NCBI GenBank assembly: GCA_964362915.1
Contig: CAYIGH010000013.1
Location: 1 to 25,419, forward strand
Reading direction: 5' to 3'
Source: JAUSIK01 sp964362915
Lineage (GTDB): Archaea > Nanobdellota > Nanobdellia > Pacearchaeales > GW2011-AR1
Length of the DNA: 25,419 nt
Shown here: positions 1 through 5,733 of the stretch, in pieces
Numbering within the stretch: the stretch's first letter is position 1
Layout: every line of letters begins with the position of its first letter
Position numbers and translations under genes: made by a program
The notes under the pieces: model-generated
Databases searched by the model: none
The model's input: only the letters and a program-made list of their open reading frames with translations
What the model was told of the DNA's origin: nothing

Positions 1-369
1 TTTAGCTGGGAGCAAACTGCCCCATCTTAAAAGATGGAGATATCTTCGTAATTATTCAAGGGCAAGAAGAAAGACTTAGAAAAGACTTTCGAGAGGGGTT
101 TAAAAGCTAAATCTTTCGCTGACAAATTCTTGCAATTGCGTTTAAGCAAGCGATTGTGCGACATCGGAGATTCGCACCTAGCGCTTAAGCGGAGCGGAGG
201 AACAGATTTAGAATTTCTCGGAGAGAAACCTGCAGTGAAACGGAAGGCAGAATTACGTTTAATACCTCTTAACCGCCCTTTCCACAACGATAAAATCGCA
301 ATTTACCGAATGCACTCGGCGCATTCGGCGCTTCGCGCCTCATAAATAATTGTGGCTATTTTTCGTTTC
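1..369. other. Gene-poor, GC-richer stretch, possible decayed mobile-element end
   Basis: I see no convincing intact gene here. The stretch is richer in G+C than the rest of the window and holds several palindromes: CCATCTT-AA-AAGATGG at 22-37, CGCTTAAGCG near 182, and GGCGC-TTC-GCGCC at 327-339, the last preceded by a short repeat of TCGGCGC. A plus-strand frame is open from 52 to 345, after a TAA at 49-51. Its middle contains GTDLEFLGEKPAVKRKAE, which loosely recalls the variable C-terminal tails of IS200/IS605 TnpB proteins, but no zinc-finger or RuvC motif is visible. A decayed transposon end is only a guess. Confidence 0.25.
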
Positions 370-1107
370 TTAAACCCCAAGCCACAATTTTCTCGCTCTT
401 TCATAACTACCAATAGAGCCTATATCAAAAATTCTTTCATTTTGTGGAAAAAAATAGCCATAAATATCAATCTTCTTATAAAGCCATTGAATAAAATCCC
501 CAAATCTATCAGAGGAATTCCCCTCTCCCAAATATATTCCAATACTATTCTTAACACTTTTATCAAAAAAATAAATTCCAACAGAACAAAACCTAAACAT
601 AGCATCTTTGTCTTTTTCCCTAAATTCAATTATCTTGCCCTCAAAATTCAGCATGGCACTTCCTCTCCTTCTTGCTTCATCTTTATCACTAACCTCAAAT
701 AAGCCAATTAAATTTCTTCTCTTTAAAAAATAACGATAGGCGTCATTAAACTCAAAAGAAAACAAATTATCTGGATTAATAATCAAAAAATCATCATCAA
801 CTTTTCCCTTATCCAAAGCAAAATATACATCTCCAACTGTTCCTAGCCTCCCACTTTCAACATTGCTTCCATCATTCAATATCTCTATATCAATATCTCT
901 ATATTTCCTTCTCCATTCCAGAAATTGAGAATAAAATTTATTATTACTAATAATAAAAATCTTATCAATAGCCTTAAATCTTAATATTTTTTCAACAGAA
1001 TAATCCATAATAGTCTTCTCTCCGATCTCAAGTAAAGACTTTGGCTTATCCAAAGTCAAAGGCCACATTCTTGTTGCATATCCTGCAGATGGTAAAATAG
1101 CTTTCAT
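370..1107 (-). CDS. Sugar-1-phosphate nucleotidyltransferase
   Basis: This 245-residue protein should transfer a nucleotidyl group from an NTP to a sugar 1-phosphate, giving an NDP-sugar. It opens with the nucleotidyltransferase signature LPSAGYATRMWPLTLDKPK (residues 5-23): a glycine-rich loop, an Arg, and the Lys that contacts the sugar phosphate. NPDN at 111-114 stands where this family has the metal-binding (G)DN/GD motif. There is no left-handed beta-helix extension, so it is the short form, like heptose-1-P guanylyltransferases or RmlA/RfbA-type enzymes. Base and sugar specificity cannot be read from the sequence. The ATG lies 6 nt after the stop of the GHMP kinase gene, and a kinase/nucleotidyltransferase pair commonly forms the 1-phosphate then NDP-sugar route. 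It appears to be the last gene of the cluster. Confidence 0.85.
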   Translation of the reverse strand: MKAILPSAGYATRMWPLTLDKPKSLLEIGEKTIMDYSVEKILRFKAIDKIFIISNNKFYSQFLEWRRKYRDIDIEILNDGSNVESGRLGTVGDVYFALDKGKVDDDFLIINPDNLFSFEFNDAYRYFLKRRNLIGLFEVSDKDEARRRGSAMLNFEGKIIEFREKDKDAMFRFCSVGIYFFDKSVKNSIGIYLGEGNSSDRFGDFIQWLYKKIDIYGYFFPQNERIFDIGSIGSYERARKLWLGV

Positions 1108-1113
1108 CTTTTA

Positions 1114-2043
1114 TTATCCAATTATTCTCGGTTTATAACAAGGATAATCTTGAGACATTTCATCAAAAATATTTTTATCATCAGACAAGACAATAACAGC
1201 TCCGCCGCTCCCAGCAACCTTAGCGCCTAATGCTCCCAATTCCCTGGCTCTCTCAATCATTTTCTTGTCCATAACAGAATGCTTGGAAAGTTCTTCTCTT
1301 AATTCTGTATTTCTATTCATCAATCCCCCAAAATTATGCCAGTCACCTGCAATTAAATAATCTCTTCCGGTAACTGCTAATTCAGCAATTCTGTCCATCC
1401 TCTCTTTAATTCTTCCTGCTTCTAATCCTCCAGCCAAAAATCTCTCTCTCAAAGGATTATGCACAACGGCGCTGCTCTTGGGCTTAACCCCCAATGATAA
1501 AAAATAAGGTATCTCCTTTATGTCTAATTTTTCAATCTTTCCATAAGGGTCGCTCTCCCCCATATATTCCTTTCCAGAAAAATCCATAAAACTAACGCCC
1601 TCGAAAGAAATAGAATATCTATCTTGAAATCCCGCAGAAATGCCTAATTCTTCTGTTTCAACTCTCAAAGCAAGTTCAGCAATCTTATACCTGTCCAGCC
1701 CTAAATTAAAAAAATCATTAAACGCCCTCATAGAAGCAATAACAATAGCAGAACTCCCTGCTAACCCTGATCCAACAGGAATCTCGCTGTCATAAGACAA
1801 AGCAAACCTTCTATCAGATAATTCCAACTTATTAATAGTTGCCTTGACTAAACTATGAGTTCCCTTATAACCCAAATCTCTCTCTTCAACTCCATATCCT
1901 TTTATTAAAAAATAATCAGAATCAGAGATTTCAACTCTAGCACTTTTGTCAAATGTAAAACTTATACACTTTCCCCCATAAATATCAGAGGGATTTCCCA
2001 ATAACCCAACCCTCCCATAAGCTAAACCATTGCTCTTTTTCAT
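1114..2043 (-). CDS. GHMP-family sugar 1-kinase, glucuronokinase-like
   Basis: The protein has 309 residues from the ATG at 2043. An upstream TTG at 2073 would add ten residues that do not fit the family, and a GAGAGG sits 12 nt before the ATG. The N-terminal GRVGLLGNPSD (10-20) followed by GGK is the pattern of glucuronokinase-like GHMP kinases. PVGSGLAGSSA (89-99) is the phosphate-binding motif 2, and AKVAGSGGAVIVL near the C-terminus is motif 3. Family knowledge predicts ATP-dependent phosphorylation of a sugar or uronic acid at C1. The adjacent nucleotidyltransferase gene fits that. The exact substrate (glucuronate, galactose or another sugar) is not shown by the sequence. Confidence 0.85.
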   Translation of the reverse strand: MKKSNGLAYGRVGLLGNPSDIYGGKCISFTFDKSARVEISDSDYFLIKGYGVEERDLGYKGTHSLVKATINKLELSDRRFALSYDSEIPVGSGLAGSSAIVIASMRAFNDFFNLGLDRYKIAELALRVETEELGISAGFQDRYSISFEGVSFMDFSGKEYMGESDPYGKIEKLDIKEIPYFLSLGVKPKSSAVVHNPLRERFLAGGLEAGRIKERMDRIAELAVTGRDYLIAGDWHNFGGLMNRNTELREELSKHSVMDKKMIERARELGALGAKVAGSGGAVIVLSDDKNIFDEMSQDYPCYKPRIIG

Positions 2044-2069
2044 AAAAATTATAAACCTCTCATTTACTA

Positions 2070-2432
2070 TCAAAAAATATCTGGAAAAATGCCTTTAATA
2101 AGATTATCATATCCAAAAACATATGTATCTTTAATATCCTGAATAACAAAATCCTCTGAATCATCAGAATAAGTATGATAAGAAATAAAGCGCTTGCTTA
2201 TCAAAAGGCGTTCATTATTGTGATTTAATAATGTCCTATATTCAATTTCCCCGCCATCGCCACTTCTATGCCCGCTCTCATCAATCTCACTTTCAACCTT
2301 ATATTCTGTTCTATTAGCATCTATATTATTAATAATTTCAATCAATTTTTCCTTATCAATAAAAACATTAGGAATAAAAATAGAATAATCACTAAAAACA
2401 CTGGGCCTTAATATCTTTCCTTTATTTTCCAT
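2070..2432 (-). CDS. Small hypothetical protein
   Basis: I do not recognise this 120-residue protein. The ATG at 2432 is preferred over a TTG at 2453 because a TATA-like AATAAATTTG lies about 25 nt upstream of the ATG, as for other genes in this window. The product is acidic and soluble, with no signal peptide or membrane segment. Its middle is charged (KVESEIDESGHRSGDGGEIEYRT), and the C-terminal half is rich in Asp, Tyr and Phe. It sits 26 nt upstream of the GHMP kinase gene and is probably co-transcribed with it. The 3-stem array and the IS lie directly upstream, so it is now the first gene after the insertion. Confidence 0.6.
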   Translation of the reverse strand: MENKGKILRPSVFSDYSIFIPNVFIDKEKLIEIINNIDANRTEYKVESEIDESGHRSGDGGEIEYRTLLNHNNERLLISKRFISYHTYSDDSEDFVIQDIKDTYVFGYDNLIKGIFPDIF

Positions 2433-2450
2433 ATAATAAAGATAAAAAAT

Positions 2451-2499
2451 CAAATTTATTCTTTTCCACTAATCAATATATGAATAATATTCTGAATAT
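2451..2499 (-). promoter_or_regulatory. Promoter and palindromic operator for the 2070-2432 gene
   Basis: On the minus strand a 13-bp dyad ATATTCAGAATAT (2499-2487) is followed by GTGGAAA (2469-2463) and a TATA-like AATAAATTTG about 25 nt before the ATG at 2432. The same dyad plus GTGGAAA occurs before the radical SAM gene, at 8089-8062. In both cases the dyad lies 55-56 nt upstream of the start codon. The match suggests one regulator acting at both promoters. Confidence 0.45.
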
Positions 2500-2542
2500 A
2501 GTCAAAGACTTTGAAAATTGAGCAGAATTTGTCTTTGACTAT
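2498..2542. repeat. Kissing-loop hairpin 1
   Basis: The arms ATAGTCAAAGAC (2498-2509) and GTCTTTGACTAT (2531-2542) form a perfect 12-bp stem around a 21-nt loop. The loop carries TTGAGCAG (2518-2525), the exact reverse complement of CTGCTCAA in the loop of hairpin 2. Its stem resembles that of hairpin 5. Confidence 0.75.
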
Positions 2543-2587
2543 TAGCGGAAGACTAAAAAACTGCTCAAATATTTTTGTCTTCTGCTA
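2543..2587. repeat. Kissing-loop hairpin 2
   Basis: The arms TAGCGGAAGAC (2543-2553) and GTCTTCTGCTA (2577-2587) form 11 pairs including one G-T/U pair. The 23-nt loop holds CTGCTCAA (2561-2568), complementary to loop 1. It starts at the base after hairpin 1 ends. Confidence 0.75.
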
Positions 2588-2588
2588 T

Positions 2589-2635
2589 ATATACCAAGAG
2601 ACTGAATTATTCTACCATTTTGTCTCTTGGTATAT
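2589..2635. repeat. Kissing-loop hairpin 3
   Basis: A perfect 14-bp stem (2589-2602 with 2622-2635, core TACCAAGAGAC/GTCTCTTGGTA) encloses a 19-nt loop. The loop contains TTCTACCA (2610-2617), the exact complement of TGGTAGAA in loop 6, on the far side of the insertion sequence. The left IS inverted end starts 4 nt after this hairpin. Confidence 0.75.
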
Positions 2636-2638
2636 TCC

Positions 2639-2650
2639 TATGAGAATTCT
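2639..2650 (+). repeat. IS inverted end, left
   Basis: TATGAGAATTCT is the exact reverse complement of 3898-3909. Eight of the 12 bases (AGAATTCT) are themselves palindromic, so only the TATG/CATA part gives the repeat an orientation. Confidence 0.6.
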
Positions 2651-2689
2651 TCAATCACAAAGCTTATCTATTATTTAAGCCTTGTTATT

Positions 2690-2830
2690 TTGTAAAACAT
2701 ACGACATACTCCTATTCGTGGTCTATGCCACACTATGATGAGTCGTGGTAATGTTTTATTTTTGAGAGGAGGCCTCAATCTATAGTACAGCCTTAATAGC
2801 TAGCGAAAGACACGAGGTCCTCCTTTCATC
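2690..2830 (-). ncRNA. Putative IS bridge RNA region, 3' of the recombinase
   Basis: Two long-loop stems lie just downstream of the recombinase stop. In the first, 2767-2776 pairs with 2814-2824, 10 bp with a single bulged base, closing a loop of 37 nt. In the second, AAAACAT/ATGTTTT (2694-2700 with 2751-2757) continues into ACGAC/GTCGT (2701-2705 with 2742-2746) across a 4-nt bulge. Its large loop holds a small GTGG/CCAC stem. Two stems with large internal loops is the plan of IS110 bridge RNAs, whose loops recognise target and donor DNA. The position 3' of the gene fits the IS1111 branch. I could not assign guide bases. Confidence 0.4.
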
Positions 2831-2840
2831 CATCATAGGA

Positions 2841-3836
2841 CTATGAATATCTGAATTCTTCTTGATTTGTAAGCATTGCATGAATCACACACCCAAGTTT
2901 ACGAGCAGTTGCACAAATTGCTTTTTGTTTTCCTTTTTTCTTAACAAGTCTTTTGTAAAACTCCTGCAGCAAATTATTTTCCTTTGTCCTTACTAAGTTC
3001 CATGATGCTTCCACAAGTGTTCCTTTCAAGTTTTTACTCGCCTGTTTTATTAGTTTTCCAAATCGCAATGTGTTTCCAGATTGTTTTATGCCTGGAACTA
3101 ATCCAGCATAACTACATAGCTTATCTGCCGTCGAGAATCTATCAATTTCACCAATCTCTGCAACAATATCCAACGATCTTGTTGTTCCAATTCCAGGAAT
3201 TGTCATTAACAATTTTGCATTATTATTTTTATCTGCTTTATCTGAGACTGTTTTGTCTATCTCATCTAATTTTTGTTTGTGATACTCAAGCAAGTCAAGA
3301 TAATGCATCATTATTTTTTCATCAGGCAACTTATCTTTCAACCAAAGCAAAGTACCCTTGCATAATGTTACACTTGGAATTTTAATTCCTCTTTTTATTA
3401 ATATCGCATGAATTTTGTTTTTTATTTGCGTTGTCTGTTTCACAAAAGTTCTTCTTTCCCTAGTTACTTCTCTCAACCTTCTAATTTCTTTTGGAGGAAT
3501 GTAGCTTTCTGCAACAAGATTTGCTCTTAGCAAATCTGCAAGAGTTGATGCATCAACAGAATCTGTTTTTATTCTTGCTTCTGCTATTGCTCTTGTTTTT
3601 GAAGGATTTGCAAGTTTCACTTCATATTTTTTAGCTTCAAGTATTTCATAGATATATTCCCAAACGCAAGTGCTTTCAATAACAATTTTAGTTTCTTCTG
3701 GTTTATATTTCTGCATGAAACTTCCAAAGTTATCTTAACTGTTTTCGAATTTATCTTCGGCTAACTTGTTTCCTTGCTCATCTTTAACAACTGCAACAGT
3801 AAACTGTTTGTGTATATCCATTCCGATATAGTTCAT
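2841..3836 (-). pseudogene. IS110 family DEDD/serine recombinase with an in-frame stop
   Basis: Translation from the ATG at 3836 (GGAGG 9 nt upstream) gives MNYIGMDIHKQFTVAVV and then a TAA as codon 34 (3737-3735). The same frame continues for 297 more codons. The N-terminal RuvC-like DEDD domain has its first Asp in GMDIHK, its Glu in VIEST and its last acids in KTDSVDAS. The C-terminal Tnp_20 domain carries PGIGTTRS and GIKQSGNTLRFGKLIKQ, including the region of the catalytic Ser. An ATG at 3716 could restart translation (291 residues), but that product lacks the first catalytic Asp. The gene is most likely inactivated by one nonsense mutation. Readthrough cannot be excluded but there is no evidence for it. 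Confidence 0.85.
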
Positions 3837-3865
3837 TTTCTTTTTCCTCCTTTCATTTGATATAT

Positions 3866-3888
3866 GATTAAAGCCTTTGGCTTTAATC
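3866..3888 (-). repeat. Hairpin upstream of the recombinase ribosome binding site
   Basis: GATTAAAGCC-TTT-GGCTTTAATC is a perfect 10-bp stem with a 3-nt loop. On the minus strand it lies about 17 nt upstream of the GGAGG of the recombinase gene and inside the IS. It could limit read-in from outside or be part of the IS end structure. Confidence 0.55.
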
Positions 3889-3897
3889 TATCTTTCT

Positions 3898-3909
3898 AGA
3901 ATTCTCATA
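3898..3909 (-). repeat. IS inverted end, right
   Basis: AGAATTCTCATA is the exact reverse complement of 2639-2650. It lies 7 nt before the stem of hairpin 4. Confidence 0.6.
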
Positions 3910-3915
3910 TCATCT

Positions 3916-3955
3916 CGAGAGAACAAAAAGTTTGGTCAATTATTTTGTTCTCTCG
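3916..3955. repeat. Kissing-loop hairpin 4
   Basis: CGAGAGAACAAAA (3916-3928) pairs perfectly with TTTTGTTCTCTCG (3943-3955), 13 bp with a 14-nt loop. The loop contains GGTCAA (3934-3939), complementary to TTGACC in loop 5; one further wobble pair is possible. The right arm continues into CTATA as in hairpins 2 and 6, but the left arm lacks the matching TATAG, probably because the IS entered there. Confidence 0.7.
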
Positions 3956-4057
3956 CTATAGATGTCATATTATCTAAGCGATAGTCTTAAACAGCCCATA
4001 ATCTCGGGGAAGTGTTACCTAGGTTAAATATCTCATGGAGCTTTAATCCTTAGAATT
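3956..4057. other. 102-nt spacer between hairpins 4 and 5
   Basis: I see no gene here. The spacer contains GTGTTACCTA and GTTAAATATC, an imperfect copy of 10486-10507. On the minus strand that copy resembles the coding end of the ROK kinase gene (YLTLGNT) with one base missing. Only short local stems (for example TATC/GATA and CTC/GAG) are visible, so if this belongs to the hairpin element it is its least structured part. Confidence 0.4.
4012..4032 (+). repeat. Imperfect direct repeat, left copy (pairs with 10486-10507)
   Basis: The sequence reads GTGTTACCTA followed by GGTTAAATATC. The other copy reads GTGTTACCTA then AAGTTAAATATC, in the same orientation 6.5 kb away. The copies differ by one substitution and one single-base indel. 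AGTCTT, CTC and GGG upstream of the repeat also line up in order. Confidence 0.5.
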
Positions 4058-4100
4058 ATAGTCAAGGACGCTGAAATTTGACCGTTTGCGCCTTGACTAT
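4058..4100. repeat. Kissing-loop hairpin 5
   Basis: ATAGTCAAGG (4058-4067) pairs with CCTTGACTAT (4091-4100). After a bulged A the stem continues CGC/GCG (4069-4071 with 4088-4090). The 16-nt loop contains TTGACC (4078-4083), complementary to loop 4. The stem is a diverged copy of the hairpin 1 stem. Confidence 0.75.
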
Positions 4101-4105
4101 CGAGG

Positions 4106-4143
4106 GAAAGACGCACTATATTGGTAGAAAACTTGCGTCTTTC
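4106..4143. repeat. Kissing-loop hairpin 6
   Basis: GAAAGACGCA (4106-4115) and TGCGTCTTTC (4134-4143) form a perfect 10-bp stem with an 18-nt loop. The loop contains TGGTAGAA (4122-4129), the exact complement of TTCTACCA in loop 3. The hairpin ends 27 nt past the stop of the epimerase gene in that gene's direction, so it could also serve as part of that gene's 3' end. Confidence 0.75.
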
Positions 4144-4170
4144 ACTATAAGTTAACAATAAAAAATATTC

Positions 4171-5100
4171 TCAGCCTTTCTTAAATATATCCAAAAACCA
4201 ATCATAAGTTCTCTTCAATCCTTTATCTAAATCTATCTCAGGCCTCCATCCCAAATTCTTTCTTATCTTATCAAAACCTAAACAACTCTTTAACTGCTCC
4301 CCTTTATTCCTCTCTCTAAACTCTGGCTCAAACCTATTCCCAAAAAATCCATTCATCTTCTCAAATAACCCTACTATATCAATCTCCCTTCCTGTTCCAA
4401 CATTATAAACTTCACTTTCATTATCATCTAAAACAAAGACATTTGCTCTTGCCACATCTCCAACATAAACAAAATCTCTTGTCTGAATTCCTCCAAAAAT
4501 TATAGATTTCTTATTATTAAGCATATTATCAAAAAAAATAGCAATAACCCCTGCCTCTCCTTTGCTATTCTGTCTTGGACCATAAACATTACTGTATCTC
4601 AAACAGCTATATTTCAAGCCGTAAACTTTATTATAAAAATGCAGATATTTTTCTATAACAAGTTTTGCACAGCCATAAGGTGAAACAGGCTTCTCTTCAG
4701 CATCCTCAGAAGTAGGAATCTCCACATCATCTCCATATATTGCTCCGCCGCTAGAAGAAAAAATAAAATGCTTCACTCCTGATTTAACACAACATTCAAT
4801 TAAATTTAAACTATCTAGAATATTTACTCTAGCATCAAAAACAGGCTCTTTCACAGATTTCCTAATATCAATCTGAGCAGCTAAATGATAAACAATATCA
4901 AATCTTTCATTATCAAAAATTTCTTTTATCTTAGCATAATCTCCCAAATCCTCCTCGAAAAATTTAGCCCTATTATTAATATTTTCTTTCCTTCCAGAAG
5001 ATAAATTATCTAGAACAAAAACATGGTGCTCTTTTTCAATAAGCAAATCAACAACATGACTTCCAATAAAACCGGCTCCTCCTGTAACTAAGATCCTCAT
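4171..5100 (-). CDS. NAD-dependent sugar-nucleotide epimerase/dehydratase (extended SDR)
   Basis: The 309-residue protein has the full extended-SDR plan. GGAGFIG (7-13) binds NAD, DNLSSG (31-36) follows beta-2, HLAAQ (72-76) is the family motif, SSSGG at 115-119 supplies the catalytic Ser region, and YGCAK (142-146) is the YxxxK pair. The substrate-binding half includes RYSNVYGPRQ and YNVGTGREIDI. This is typical of GalE-like UDP-hexose or UDP-uronate 4-epimerases. The specificity is not determined. It fits the cluster as a step acting on the NDP-sugar made by the downstream kinase/nucleotidyltransferase pair. It is followed by the hairpin array and the IS, which now separate it from those genes. 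Upstream there is no clear Shine-Dalgarno sequence. Confidence 0.88.
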   Translation of the reverse strand: MRILVTGGAGFIGSHVVDLLIEKEHHVFVLDNLSSGRKENINNRAKFFEEDLGDYAKIKEIFDNERFDIVYHLAAQIDIRKSVKEPVFDARVNILDSLNLIECCVKSGVKHFIFSSSGGAIYGDDVEIPTSEDAEEKPVSPYGCAKLVIEKYLHFYNKVYGLKYSCLRYSNVYGPRQNSKGEAGVIAIFFDNMLNNKKSIIFGGIQTRDFVYVGDVARANVFVLDDNESEVYNVGTGREIDIVGLFEKMNGFFGNRFEPEFRERNKGEQLKSCLGFDKIRKNLGWRPEIDLDKGLKRTYDWFLDIFKKG

Positions 5101-5148
5101 TTTGTCTAATAAAACTATCTCTTAATTTTTATTAATTTCCAATATAAA

Positions 5149-5194
5149 AAATAAGAAGTATATTGATTGGTTCAATATTGCATATATCTTATTT
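5149..5194 (-). promoter_or_regulatory. Stem-loop in the leader/promoter region of the epimerase gene
   Basis: AAATAAGA (5149-5156) pairs with TCTTATTT (5187-5194). The stem extends by TATA/TATA after a 2-nt bulge, with an inner ATTGA/TCAAT stem at 5162-5176. It lies in the 120-nt gap between the 5221 gene and the epimerase. Given the position it may be a terminator-like or leader structure for minus-strand transcription. Confidence 0.35.
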
Positions 5195-5220
5195 CTATCT
5201 TGTTAATCTCTTATTAAATA

Positions 5221-5466
5221 TCAATCAGCCCCATCCGCATCATTGAGCTCTGGCTTTAATTCTGGAAAGATTTTATAAAAGTCGCCTGCAAAACTACAAA
5301 TCGCTCTTGTAAAATGCTGTTTCTCATCAAAACCTAAAATTGATTTATTATTAAGATATTCAATGTGATAACTTATAAGATCAATATTTTCAATCATTTT
5401 ATCTCTATATCTCTCCAGTCTATTAACCAGATCATCTATATTATCATATTTTCTCTCCATTATCAC
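5221..5466 (-). CDS. Small hypothetical protein, helical
   Basis: I do not recognise this 81-residue protein. It begins either at GTG 5466, which shares one base with the preceding TAG, or at ATG 5460 (MERKYDNIDD). No ribosome binding site decides between them. The sequence looks mainly helical, with a charged N-terminal half (DDLVNRLERYRDKMIENIDL) and no signal peptide or membrane segment. The tight coupling with the 5466-5732 gene suggests co-translation and a joint function. It is the last gene before a 120-nt gap and the epimerase gene. Confidence 0.6.
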   Translation of the reverse strand: MIMERKYDNIDDLVNRLERYRDKMIENIDLISYHIEYLNNKSILGFDEKQHFTRAICSFAGDFYKIFPELKPELNDADGAD

Positions 5467-5732
5467 TAATTCAATTTATATTTACTAACTAAGTCATCAA
5501 AACCAATTCTTTTATCAAGAGATTTACTAACTAAGTCATCAAAACCTGAACTAAAATAATCAATATAACATTTACAAATAACTTCATAACTAATCCTCTC
5601 AGGTTGGGCCCCTGCTCTTAAAAGTCCTGCTATAATTTTAGGAAAACCAGGAAAACTTCTCCCAAGATCGCTAATTGTCTCATTACTCTCTTTCCATATA
5701 TCGCATTTATCAACAAGATCAGTTAGCTCCAT
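5466..5732 (-). CDS. Small hypothetical protein with an internal repeat
   Basis: This 88-residue product is not recognised. It starts one base after the stop of the SDR gene, so it belongs to the same operon. The C-terminus contains GFDDLVSK twice, 14 residues apart, encoded by two identical 25-bp stretches (5480-5504 and 5522-5546; period 42 nt). A recent in-frame partial duplication therefore formed or extended the tail. The rest (DLGRSFPGFPKIIAGLLRAG) looks like a small helical soluble domain. No catalytic motif is seen. Confidence 0.6.
   Translation of the reverse strand: MELTDLVDKCDIWKESNETISDLGRSFPGFPKIIAGLLRAGAQPERISYEVICKCYIDYFSSGFDDLVSKSLDKRIGFDDLVSKYKLN
5480..5546 (-). repeat. 25-bp direct repeat inside the 5466-5732 gene
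   Basis: The two copies, 5480-5504 and 5522-5546, are identical and are spaced by a multiple of three. They encode SGFDDLVSK-type segments at the protein's C-terminus. Confidence 0.85.
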
Positions 5733-5733
5733 C

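Larger units (their letters stand above)
2639..3909 (-). mobile_element. IS110 family (IS1111-like) insertion sequence
   Basis: The element is bounded by 12-bp inverted repeats TATGAGAATTCT (2639-2650) and AGAATTCTCATA (3898-3909). It contains one recombinase gene on the minus strand with a short 5' side (about 60 nt) and a long structured 3' side (about 190 nt). Subterminal inverted repeats and a long non-coding 3' end are features of the IS1111 branch of IS110. IS1111-type elements are known to enter hairpin sites such as integron attC. This one lies between hairpins 3 and 4, and hairpin 4 lacks the expected outer part of its left arm, so the right junction may lie at about 3915. Exact ends are uncertain. 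Confidence 0.7.
2498..4143. ncRNA. Candidate structured element: six paired-loop hairpins, split by an IS
   Basis: Hairpins 1-3 (2498-2635) and 4-6 (3916-4143) would form one element of about 370 nt if the IS (about 2639-3909) were removed. The stems differ in sequence, but their arms match, which is covariation within a shared plan: 5' arms end in (A/G)GAC or GAAC, 3' arms begin GTCT, GTTC or close variants, and outer ends tend to TATAG/CTATA. Loop cores pair 1-2, 3-6 and 4-5, leaving none unpaired. I infer a folded RNA or ssDNA element with kissing loops, within or between molecules. The transcribed strand is unknown. I know no described family with this plan. Confidence 0.55.

Noticed and set aside
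352..702. Plus-strand 116-codon frame opposite the nucleotidyltransferase
   Set aside because: It is a shadow of a strongly supported gene and shows no family features of its own.
2984..3385. Plus-strand 133-codon frame inside the IS
   Set aside because: It lies opposite the Tnp_20 and linker coding region and looks like an antisense shadow.
3735..3737. Recoded stop codon (readthrough) in the recombinase
   Set aside because: The codon is TAA, no pyrrolysine or other recoding signal is visible, and a nonsense mutation in an IS gene is the simpler explanation.
2531..4111. CRISPR-like array (palindromic repeats with about 20-nt spacers)
   Set aside because: The would-be repeats are not identical; each half matches the arm across its own loop rather than the other repeats. 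Spacers are complementary to one another, and no cas gene is present. Hairpins explain the pattern better.
2498..4143. Integron attC sites
   Set aside because: The stems lack the RYYYAAC/GTTRRRY core boxes and the usual extrahelical bases, and no tyrosine integrase gene is seen. Only the IS1111 insertion habit resembles the attC situation.
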